DNA of 7,219 bases, from contig CAIOCC010000082.1 in assembly GCA_903856555.1 (NCBI GenBank), forward strand, positions 1-7,219. The letters are read 5' to 3'. Numbering within the stretch: the stretch's first letter is position 1; each line of letters starts with the position of its first letter. This document shows, piece after piece, positions 1 to 6,443 of the stretch. This stretch comes from an uncultured Bacteroidota bacterium. GTDB taxonomy: Bacteria > Bacteroidota > Bacteroidia > UBA7662. Below the pieces are notes generated by a model that saw nothing but the letters and a program-made list of their open reading frames with translations, ran no database searches and had not been told where the DNA came from. The position numbers and the translations under genes were made by a program.

Positions 1-2015
1 GTGCCCGCTCCAAAGGGCGTTCCGGGCTTTGGACTTGGTCATCGCCCACGGCCAATCCAGCTCTCTTGTGGGCCGATAGCCTGGAGAAATACGATGTCCG
101 TTTTGTTCCCGGTTCTCAGTCCTTGGTTTATGCTGCTAGGCTCCCTTACGGCGTGGAAGCCCAGGACAGAACGGGATCCAAGGGTCGCTGGAATGGATTG
201 CTTCGCTTGGATCGAGCCGTTGGCAGCAGTCCGCAAGTCCTCCTGAGCGTGGATACTGAAGCGATTTCATCGCCTTTGCCGTTGGGTGGAGGGACTTTGA
301 TTTGGCTGTCCGATCGAACGGGCTACCTCATTCGTTACCGGGGGACATGGGAGGGGCCTAATCTTGGTGGGATACCGCTGGCGCCCACGGCCACGAGTCT
401 TCGTTGGCATGAAGGGGGGGCCTTGACGACCGGACTTTTGATGGGGCCAGACCCCAGTCCCAACCCGCTGGTTTTGGCATTGCGAGACAAAGTGGATACC
501 ACCCGTTGGGTACCCGGGTCGTTGAAGGTCGATGATTTACCGGTAACCGCCTGGCGTCGTCAGGAAAGGGAGCGATTGCTGGGAGAGGGCGTTGGTTCAA
601 GGCTGGCATTGGACGAAGTTCGACCCGCCAACCTGGGTTTGTTGGGCCCGATTCGATCGGTGGGCGAAGAGGCGCGGCCCCTGCTTCCGGACCATACCGG
701 AGGGGATTGGTTGCCCGGTTTTGAACCCAATACCATTGCTCGAATTGCATCGACCCTCTTTGCAGCCAAGCCCAAATCAACATCGACGGTCCTCAAATCC
801 AGCCCCTATGTCAAGGCCTCCTCCATTGACCATGTGAGTCTCCAGGCTGGGAGCACCTTGTTGCAGGGCCGTATGCCCCTACTGTCCGCGAGCCGTATGC
901 ATACATTGCATGCAAGGCCCGGTGCCGTGGTGAGGGTTGGTTTATCGGATTTGCCCGAAGACCACAACCTATCTGCCGGCTTGATGATTCTTCAGTCTTT
1001 GTCTGATTTTCAATCGTATTTGCTTTACGAGAACTTGAGTGGCTTGATCGATTGGCGCATGATGGGCGTTTATTCCAAAGTCCCTGCCAGCCTACCGATA
1101 GGGGGCGGTTTTGGTGGCGGATCGGGTTCGGTTAATCCAGCGCAGGTTTGGGAGGTTTATGGGTCCATGACCCGGCCTTTGGGGGTTTATTCCGGGGTAT
1201 CGGCTACGTTTGGTTCTGTGTTATCGCGTGAAAATCTTCCTTTGAATCCGGATTTTCCCAAAGACAACGGGAGTTTACGTCATCAAATGACGGGTCTTCG
1301 ATTGGAATGGATGACCGATCGAAGCCGTCGTTCCTCCGGTGCTTTGTGGAAAGGCTACCGTGCCAAAGTCTTTCATGAATTTTATCTGAGTTCCGGGACA
1401 ACGAGCGGTTCTGGAGCACTATTTGGTTTGGATGCGCGTGCATATCAGCCACTTATGGGAGGAATGGTCTGGGCGAGCCGCTTGGCTTTTCAGCATTCAA
1501 CGGGAGCGCTGCGTGCCAATTATATGGTAGGTGGCATGGAGCAATGGCTGATGCCTCGTATCAACGGGGACATGCCGGTTCCGCCTTCGAATCGGGTCTT
1601 GCTGAACGGTTTGGCAGCCCCGGTCCGTGGTCTTCCCATCAATACCATGAACGGGTCTTCGTTTATGGGTGCGGGCACCGAGGTGCGTTGGATTCCGGCA
1701 GCTATGCGTGCGGCTGTTCCGGTGGGATCTGAGTTTTGGAGGAATTTTCAGCTCGCTGCATTTCTGGATGCCGGAACGGCTTGGAAACCGGGTGGTTTCC
1801 TAAAAACAGATAGCACGCTTTTCCCAACACAAATTAACAGAGACCCGGTGCGCGTTCGCTTTGATCGTCAACTTTCACCGTTGCTTTGGTCCTACGGCGT
1901 AGGGGTGCGGGCCCATCTTTTGGGTTATTCAATCCGTCTGGACAGAGCCTGGGCTCATGAACACCGGGTTCGCTTGGCCCCAACTTGGGTGCTGTCTTTG
2001 GGCTTGGATTTTTGA
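1..2015 (+). CDS. TolB/PD40-like propeller fused to outer-membrane beta-barrel protein (5'-truncated)
   Basis: The reading frame is open from base 3 to the TGA at 2013-2015 (670 codons), with no stop before the left edge, so the gene starts outside the window and a TTG at 66 is just an internal codon. The first ~110 residues show PD40/TolB-like propeller blades: KYDVRFVPGSQSLVYAA (nt ~87-140) and LIWLSDRTGYLIRYRG (nt ~297-345). A middle part without recognisable motifs follows. From about nt 1140 the protein consists of alternating short strands typical of a barrel, including RNFQLAAFLDAGTAW (nt ~1740-1785), SYGVGVRAHLLGYSIRLD (nt ~1890-1942) and a C-terminal LSLGLDF. These match the Omp85/bacterial surface antigen C-terminal domain, and a terminal Phe is the usual outer-membrane insertion signal. 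Bacteroidota encode long proteins of this type, often labelled TolB-like; their substrate is unknown to me. It probably sits in the outer membrane with the propeller in the periplasm (inference). The signal peptide and earlier blades are missing here. The family call is fairly secure, the function is not. Confidence 0.85.
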   Translation, partial: ARSKGRSGLWTWSSPTANPALLWADSLEKYDVRFVPGSQSLVYAARLPYGVEAQDRTGSKGRWNGLLRLDRAVGSSPQVLLSVDTEAISSPLPLGGGTLIWLSDRTGYLIRYRGTWEGPNLGGIPLAPTATSLRWHEGGALTTGLLMGPDPSPNPLVLALRDKVDTTRWVPGSLKVDDLPVTAWRRQERERLLGEGVGSRLALDEVRPANLGLLGPIRSVGEEARPLLPDHTGGDWLPGFEPNTIARIASTLFAAKPKSTSTVLKSSPYVKASSIDHVSLQAGSTLLQGRMPLLSASRMHTLHARPGAVVRVGLSDLPEDHNLSAGLMILQSLSDFQSYLLYENLSGLIDWRMMGVYSKVPASLPIGGGFGGGSGSVNPAQVWEVYGSMTRPLGVYSGVSATFGSVLSRENLPLNPDFPKDNGSLRHQMTGLRLEWMTDRSRRSSGALWKGYRAKVFHEFYLSSGTTSGSGALFGLDARAYQPLMGGMVWASRLAFQHSTGALRANYMVGGMEQWLMPRINGDMPVPPSNRVLLNGLAAPVRGLPINTMNGSSFMGAGTEVRWIPAAMRAAVPVGSEFWRNFQLAAFLDAGTAWKPGGFLKTDSTLFPTQINRDPVRVRFDRQLSPLLWSYGVGVRAHLLGYSIRLDRAWAHEHRVRLAPTWVLSLGLDF

Positions 2016-2064
2016 TTTTCGGCCTTCCAAGGCGGTTCGAAGGTGCAGTTGGGGCGGCTTGGGC

Positions 2065-2072
2065 TATCTTTG
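2065..2072 (+). promoter_or_regulatory. Bacteroidota-type -7 promoter box (TAnnTTTG) upstream of tatA
   Basis: TATCTTTG matches the TAnnTTTG -7 element used by the primary sigma factor of Bacteroidota. It lies in the only real intergenic gap upstream of the operon and ends 26 bp before the tatA ATG. Transcription would start near 2078-2080, leaving a leader of about 20 nt. I see no good TTTG/TTG -33 element at the normal spacing: the nearest TTG (2049-2051) is too close. The call therefore rests on the -7 box and its position. It would drive tatA-gatA-mltD-DUF4837-purD. Confidence 0.5.
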
Positions 2073-2098
2073 TGAATCGTCCTAAACCCTGTTTTGCC

Positions 2099-2320
2099 AT
2101 GACTGCTGATACGACGCCTTTGTTTCTGTTTTTGGGGAACCTAAGTACCGGGGAATTAATCCTGATTTTTGCGGTGGTGCTCTTGCTGTTTGGGGCCAAG
2201 CGTATTCCCGAACTTGCCCGCGGTTTGGGCAAGGGCATACGGGAATTCAAAGACGCTTCCTCCGGCATTCGCAAAGAAATCGAGAAGGAGACCGAAACCC
2301 GCAGCGAGAACCGTTCCTGA
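2099..2320 (+). CDS. tatA: Twin-arginine translocase subunit TatA/TatE family
   Basis: This 73-residue inner-membrane protein has the standard TatA layout: a short N-terminus, one transmembrane helix (about residues 17-31), an FG hinge (31-32), a basic amphipathic helix beginning AKRIPELARGLGKGIREF (33-50), and a charged tail rich in Glu/Lys/Arg. TatA oligomers form the passage by which folded proteins cross the inner membrane together with TatC. ATG 2099 is chosen because it places the helix about 17 residues in, as in the family. An in-frame GTG at 2072 overlaps the promoter box and an ATG-like extension further upstream would run into the previous gene. No tatC is in view. TatA and TatB are hard to separate by sequence, but the short tail favours TatA/E. 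It is the first gene of the probable operon, with gatA beginning 19 bp after its stop. Confidence 0.93.
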   Translation: MTADTTPLFLFLGNLSTGELILIFAVVLLLFGAKRIPELARGLGKGIREFKDASSGIRKEIEKETETRSENRS

Positions 2321-2339
2321 ACCCCCTAAAGAATCAGGT

Positions 2340-3776
2340 TTGATTTTTGATGGTATTCAATGTTATCACGATCGTCTTCGTTCGGGCCAACAAACCGTTC
2401 GGGATGAAGTGCTTGCCTGTTTGGAAAGAATCCACAGGTATGAATCCTACGGTGCCTTCTTGGAAGTTTACGCCGAAGAGGCTTTGGCCAAGGCGGATGC
2501 CTTGGATGCTCAGGGTTTTGGCGGCGATTTAGCTCCGCTCACCGGGGTGGTGGTCGGGGTCAAAGATAACATTTGTTACAAAAACCATCGTCTAACCGCG
2601 GGCTCACGTATTCTCGAAGGTTTTGTTTCGCTGTACTCAGCAACGGTCGTTGAGCGCTTGGAAGAGGCGGGAGCTGTCATCATTGGCCGTTTGAATTGCG
2701 ACGAATTTGCGATGGGTTCCTCCAACGAAAATTCCGCCTTTGGTCAGGTTCGCAACCCACTGGATCCGGAACGAGTTCCTGGTGGTTCTTCAGGTGGATC
2801 GGCTGCTGCGGTGGCTTTTGGAGGTTGCCATTTGAGCCTGGGAACGGATACTGGCGGTTCGGTTCGGCAACCAGCGTCGTATTGCGGTTTGGTGGGGATC
2901 AAGCCCACCTACGGAAGGGTATCACGGCATGGGATTGTCGCCTTCGGTTCTTCATTTGATCAAGTAGGGGTTTTTGGGGAGCGCCTCGAAGATGCCGTTA
3001 CACTGCTGACTTGCATATCGGGGGCTGACGATCATGACGCAACCTGCACAGCGAGTGCCGGCGAGCCCCTGAATACATCCACTTCGAACGGTCCTTACCG
3101 TTTGGGCTACAGCCCCGAATGGATGGAAAACCCTGCTTTGAGCCCGGTTTGGCGCCAACGAATGCAGGAGGCGATGAAAGCCTGGGAAGAAGCGGGCCAT
3201 ACCTTGGTGCCCTGTTCGGTGCAAGGTCTGGAATACGCCATCCCGGTCTACTATATTTTGGCGACCGCCGAAGCATCTTCCAACCTGAGTCGCTATGCCG
3301 GGATGCATTATGGATACCGGTCTCCGGAGGCTCATTCCTTGGAAACAACCCTCAAAAAATCCAGGTCGCAGGGTTTTGGACCCGAGGTTCAGCGTCGCAT
3401 TCTTTTGGGGACGTTTGTGTTGAGTGAAGGCTATTACGACGCTTACTATGCCAAAGCCCAGAAGGTACGCCGTCAGCTGAAAGATCGTTTTGATCAGGTC
3501 TTTGAATCATGCGATGCCTTTGTTTTGCCGACCACCGCGGGCTCTGCTTTTCGTTTGGGTGAAAAGAGCAACGACCCACTGGCCATGTACCTCGAAGATC
3601 AATTCACCGTTTTGGCCAACCTAACCGGCCTACCCGCCCTTTCCATTCCTTTTGGTCCTGATACCAATGGAATGCCCTTGGGATTACAGTTCATGGGCCC
3701 GTCCTTTGGGGAAGCGGCTCTTTTTGAAATAACCGGGCGCCTACAAGCGTTGGTTCCAAACATTCAACCTTTATGA
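2340..3776 (+). CDS. gatA: Glutamyl-tRNA(Gln)/aspartyl-tRNA(Asn) amidotransferase subunit A
   Basis: This is the amidase subunit of GatCAB. It releases ammonia from glutamine or asparagine, which is channelled to GatB to convert misacylated Glu-tRNA(Gln) or Asp-tRNA(Asn). The protein has 478 residues, the usual GatA length. The amidase-signature triad is complete: Lys75 in VGVKDN, cis-Ser150 in PGGSSGGSAA and nucleophile Ser174 in DTGGSVRQPA. The 75- and 24-residue spacings equal those of the known triad (K79/S154/S178 in Staphylococcus GatA). A segment LLGTFVLSEGYYDAYYAKAQ near residues 354-373 is typical of true GatA and argues against a general amidase. The start is TTG 2340: the frame is open further upstream, but the nearest ATG (2169) lies deep inside tatA and no ATG or GTG falls between the tatA stop and the conserved N-terminus. 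gatB and gatC are not in the window. The stop overlaps the next start as ATGA. Confidence 0.93.
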   Translation: MIFDGIQCYHDRLRSGQQTVRDEVLACLERIHRYESYGAFLEVYAEEALAKADALDAQGFGGDLAPLTGVVVGVKDNICYKNHRLTAGSRILEGFVSLYSATVVERLEEAGAVIIGRLNCDEFAMGSSNENSAFGQVRNPLDPERVPGGSSGGSAAAVAFGGCHLSLGTDTGGSVRQPASYCGLVGIKPTYGRVSRHGIVAFGSSFDQVGVFGERLEDAVTLLTCISGADDHDATCTASAGEPLNTSTSNGPYRLGYSPEWMENPALSPVWRQRMQEAMKAWEEAGHTLVPCSVQGLEYAIPVYYILATAEASSNLSRYAGMHYGYRSPEAHSLETTLKKSRSQGFGPEVQRRILLGTFVLSEGYYDAYYAKAQKVRRQLKDRFDQVFESCDAFVLPTTAGSAFRLGEKSNDPLAMYLEDQFTVLANLTGLPALSIPFGPDTNGMPLGLQFMGPSFGEAALFEITGRLQALVPNIQPL

Positions 3777-5356
3777 ACAAGGCCTTTCTTTGGATTTTTA
3801 TGGGCTTGCTTGCAGTCCAAAATTTGCAAGCCCAAACCGTTTCCTCCTCCAATCCGGGAAACCGATCTCCTTTTGATTTGGCCAACGAAGCCATTGTTCG
3901 TCAATTGGATAGTGTCGTTTCGCTGCGTTTTTTCAAAAAAGATCATACGGGCCTACCACGCGTTCCTAACAAATACGGGTATGCTCCCGATTACATCCCA
4001 CCTCTCTCGGATTCGGTGATTTCCTTTCGGATGCGTCAAATTCAATCGCCCATTCCAATGCGGAACAATTCGTATGTAAGGGGCTTCATTGAAATGTACG
4101 CCATTCGCAAGAAATCCCTGACCGAAAGGGTCTTGGCGTTGAGCAAATACTACTACCCGGTTTTTGAGGCGGCCTTGGAACGCCATAACATGCCTCACCA
4201 GCTCAAGCACTTGGCCGTGGTGGAATCCGCCTTGAATCCATCGGCGGTCAGCCGTGTTGGGGCCTCGGGCCTTTGGCAATTCATGTACAGAACCGGCATG
4301 CAATACGGCCTCAAAGTCAATTACTATTCCGACGAGCGGCGGGACCCCTACTTGGCCAGCGACGCTGCTTGTCGCTTCATGAAAGATTTGTATTACACCT
4401 ACAACGATTGGTTGTTGGTTTTGGCGGCTTACAATTGTGGGCCGGGGAATGTCAACAAAGCCATTCGGCGTTCCGGGGGCAAAACAACCTTTTGGGAAAT
4501 CATGCCTTACTTACCCGCGGAGACCAGGGGTTATGTTCCGGCCTTTATTGCGGTCACCTATTTGATGACCTATCCCGCAGAACACAATTTGCAGCCATTT
4601 GCGCAGGTGGCCCTTCCTTTGGAAACCGATACGGTCGCGGTGCAGGGCCCTCTGCCTCTGAGCTACTTTGCTCAAATGATGGGCATAGACACCGACATGC
4701 TGGCTTTGATGAATCCTCAGCTCAAGCAGAAATTTGTACCGGCCGGTTACCCTGAATACACGCTTCATATCCCGGCGCGCCTTGCGCCCGAGTTCGAAAA
4801 GAAAAGACCGGTTTACCTGGCCTACCTCTACGAGTTGACCCAGTCCAAGGCCTTGGCCGAACAAGCCCGCGAAGCCACCAACCGATTGGCCACGCCGGAT
4901 TCGGCCAATATACCCTACGCCACTTGGAAGTACCATCGGGTCCAAAAAGGAGATAATTTGGGACGTTTAGCGAGTCAATACCGTACATCGGTTTCCGAAT
5001 TACGCCGAATCAATAACCTAAGATCCAATCAATTGCAGGCTGGTCAGCGATTGAAGGTGCAACGATTGGGTGGTTCATTGCCAGCGGTGGAGGATAGCGT
5101 ACGCGCATCTGCTGAATTGGCCATCGCACCTACAGAAATCAAACGGGATACGACGCTTGTTCAGGCGGCTGCTCCCGCCCCGGTTGATCGCATCAACAAA
5201 GAAGGGCGTTCCTATCGGGTTCGTCAAGGCGACACCCTTTGGTCCATTTCCAAAAAATTTGATGGCGTTACGGTGGCCGATTTGATGAAGCATAACAACC
5301 TCTCGTCGTCCAGTAAATTGACCCCCGGGATGGTTCTCAAAATTCAGCGAGGCTGA
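3773..5356 (+). CDS. mltD: MltD-like membrane-bound lytic murein transglycosylase with LysM modules
   Basis: This 527-residue exported enzyme should cleave the MurNAc-GlcNAc bond of peptidoglycan, forming 1,6-anhydro-MurNAc ends, and so act in wall turnover in the periplasm. Residues 1-20 form a signal peptide (Lys3, hydrophobic core, LQA before Gln21). There is no lipobox Cys, so it is probably soluble or bound through LysM rather than lipidated. The GH23/SLT domain spans about 115-265, with the catalytic Glu151 in LAVVESALNPSA, then GASGLWQF (163-170) and LAAYNCGPGNV (217-227). A degenerate LysM-like segment lies at ~290-335. Two clear LysM modules follow at 387-430 (YHRVQKGDNLGRLA) and 481-525 (YRVRQGDTLWSISKKF), joined by an Ala/Thr/Pro-containing linker; these bind glycan strands. 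ATG 3773 overlaps the gatA stop (ATGA), suggesting coupled translation. The gene symbol is assigned by family; the paralogue could differ from E. coli MltD in role. Confidence 0.9.
   Translation: MNKAFLWIFMGLLAVQNLQAQTVSSSNPGNRSPFDLANEAIVRQLDSVVSLRFFKKDHTGLPRVPNKYGYAPDYIPPLSDSVISFRMRQIQSPIPMRNNSYVRGFIEMYAIRKKSLTERVLALSKYYYPVFEAALERHNMPHQLKHLAVVESALNPSAVSRVGASGLWQFMYRTGMQYGLKVNYYSDERRDPYLASDAACRFMKDLYYTYNDWLLVLAAYNCGPGNVNKAIRRSGGKTTFWEIMPYLPAETRGYVPAFIAVTYLMTYPAEHNLQPFAQVALPLETDTVAVQGPLPLSYFAQMMGIDTDMLALMNPQLKQKFVPAGYPEYTLHIPARLAPEFEKKRPVYLAYLYELTQSKALAEQAREATNRLATPDSANIPYATWKYHRVQKGDNLGRLASQYRTSVSELRRINNLRSNQLQAGQRLKVQRLGGSLPAVEDSVRASAELAIAPTEIKRDTTLVQAAAPAPVDRINKEGRSYRVRQGDTLWSISKKFDGVTVADLMKHNNLSSSSKLTPGMVLKIQRG
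3801..3834 (+). repeat. Perfect 9-bp inverted repeat in the mltD signal-peptide codons
   Basis: TGGGCTTGC (3801-3809) is perfectly complementary to GCAAGCCCA (3826-3834), separated by 16 nt. In the mRNA this could fold into a 9-bp, GC-containing stem beginning 25 nt after the A of the mltD ATG. No U-run follows, so it is not an intrinsic terminator. It may be a chance product of Gly-Leu-Leu and Leu-Gln-Ala codons. The repeat itself is directly visible; a function is not shown. Confidence 0.6.
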
Positions 5357-5375
5357 TTTTGTGTTCCCGAGAACC

Positions 5376-6443
5376 ATGGTGAGGCAAGGCATTGGGCGCT
5401 TCGGGGGCGGCCTGCTGGTTTTGTTGCTGATGGGGTCTTGTGATCAACAGGGCCTGCAACCGGATTCTTTGGGTGCCGTTGCCGAAATCATGTTGGATTG
5501 CCGTCCCGAGGAATGGCAGGGTGAAACAGGGCGTCGTCTTCGCAAAACCTTATCCGCGGAACAATACGGATTGCCACAGCCCGAGCCTTGGTTCAGGCTT
5601 CTGCCCACCCAGGATTTGGGGGCCAATAAATTCAAGGATCGTCATCGCCTGATTTTGCGACTGCGTTCGGCCCATCAACAGAGTTCCTTGCCCAAGGAGC
5701 TCCGAACCGTATCCGCCCAGTCGTTGGCCGCCAAGGGGATTTACCTGGGGGTCGTACGACATCCAAGGGCGTTTCCACAGGCCGAGGTTTGGCTGGTTTA
5801 TCGGGATACCGCAACCTTGTTTGCTTTTCTGGATCCAACAACAACTCCTTTGCTTGATCGATTGAAACAATTGGATCAACGCTTGATCATGGATCGAGTC
5901 GGACGATTGAGCCGTGCGGACACCTTGATTGCATTGATCAAAGACAGTTTAGGGTTCAGGCCTTCTGCGTTGCCGGGGGATTACCGGATCCGTTCTTTGA
6001 AACGCGACTGGGTTTGGTTGAGTCGTGAAATTCCCAATGGAACCATGAATTGGTGTCTGTGGAGAGTCAAAGACGCCGCCGATCTTCCTTTGACAGGGCC
6101 GGCATTTCGTGATTCTTTGTTTCAAAAAAACCTCCCGGGACCAAGCCCTGGGTCGTATTACCAAACCGAGCGGCTGGTACCCACTCGTCAGCGCTCGCTC
6201 CCCTTGGGCCCCAAGGCGGGATCGTCGGTGGTGGAAATTCGAGGACTTTGGACGATGCATGGTGATTTTATGGGTGGGCCTTTTGTTCATCACACCTGGA
6301 ATTCCGGAAAAGACCGCATGCACAGCGAAGTTTTTGTGTACAATCCCAACGAGCCCAAACGTGCTTGGCTTCGGGAATTGGAATCCTTGAGCCTAGCTTG
6401 TGCAGATTCCATGGTCCAGCTTGATCAATCTTTGAAACCATGA
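5376..6443 (+). CDS. DUF4837 family lipoprotein of unknown function
   Basis: This predicted lipoprotein has 355 residues. From ATG 5376 it begins with basic residues (Arg3, Arg8), a hydrophobic stretch LLVLLL (13-18) and a lipobox-like MGSC with Cys22 as the lipidation site. An in-frame GTG at 5361 would add five residues; ATG is preferred as it leaves a normal-length signal peptide. Family marks are LPQPEPWF (66-73) and the C-terminal block EIRGLWTMHGDFMGGPFV (287-304), followed by VFVYNPNEPKRAWLRELE (319-336). These are the conserved features I recall for DUF4837, a Bacteroidota family with no known activity. I see no enzymatic motif. The residues after Cys22 (Asp-Gln-Gln) are not the acidic surface-export signal reported for some Bacteroidota lipoproteins, so a periplasm-facing location is a guess. 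It lies 19 bp after mltD and overlaps purD by 4 nt (ATGA), so all three are probably co-expressed. Position next to a transglycosylase hints at an envelope role (inference). Confidence 0.85.
   Translation: MVRQGIGRFGGGLLVLLLMGSCDQQGLQPDSLGAVAEIMLDCRPEEWQGETGRRLRKTLSAEQYGLPQPEPWFRLLPTQDLGANKFKDRHRLILRLRSAHQQSSLPKELRTVSAQSLAAKGIYLGVVRHPRAFPQAEVWLVYRDTATLFAFLDPTTTPLLDRLKQLDQRLIMDRVGRLSRADTLIALIKDSLGFRPSALPGDYRIRSLKRDWVWLSREIPNGTMNWCLWRVKDAADLPLTGPAFRDSLFQKNLPGPSPGSYYQTERLVPTRQRSLPLGPKAGSSVVEIRGLWTMHGDFMGGPFVHHTWNSGKDRMHSEVFVYNPNEPKRAWLRELESLSLACADSMVQLDQSLKP

Noticed and set aside
414..420. Run of seven G in the outer-membrane protein gene as a phase-variation tract
   Set aside because: Seven bases is short for a contingency tract, the frame is intact through it, and it codes Gly-Gly-Ala normally. 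Comparing isolates could reopen the question.
358..783. 141-codon minus-strand open frame within the first gene
   Set aside because: It is a shadow of the propeller-barrel gene, with Pro/Trp/Arg-rich low-plausibility composition and no recognisable domain.
896..915. Two adjacent palindromes, TATGCATA and TTGCATGCAA
   Set aside because: They lie inside the coding sequence (Met-His-Thr-Leu-His-Ala), have no promoter context, and are short enough to arise by chance.
2022..2033. GCCTTCCAAGGC inverted repeat after the first gene as a terminator
   Set aside because: The stem is only 4-5 bp with a tiny loop and no T-run follows it; it is not enough to call an intrinsic terminator.
1834..2274. 146-codon open frame on the minus strand spanning the barrel gene end, the gap and tatA
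   Set aside because: It is antisense to two well-supported genes and to the promoter-like box, shows no family motif, and is rich in Pro/Arg/Lys as expected from the complement of GC-biased codons.
6202..6216. CCTTGGGCCCCAAGG near-palindrome in the DUF4837 gene
   Set aside because: It is a small hairpin within codons for Pro-Leu-Gly-Pro-Lys, mid-gene, with no T-run or regulatory setting.
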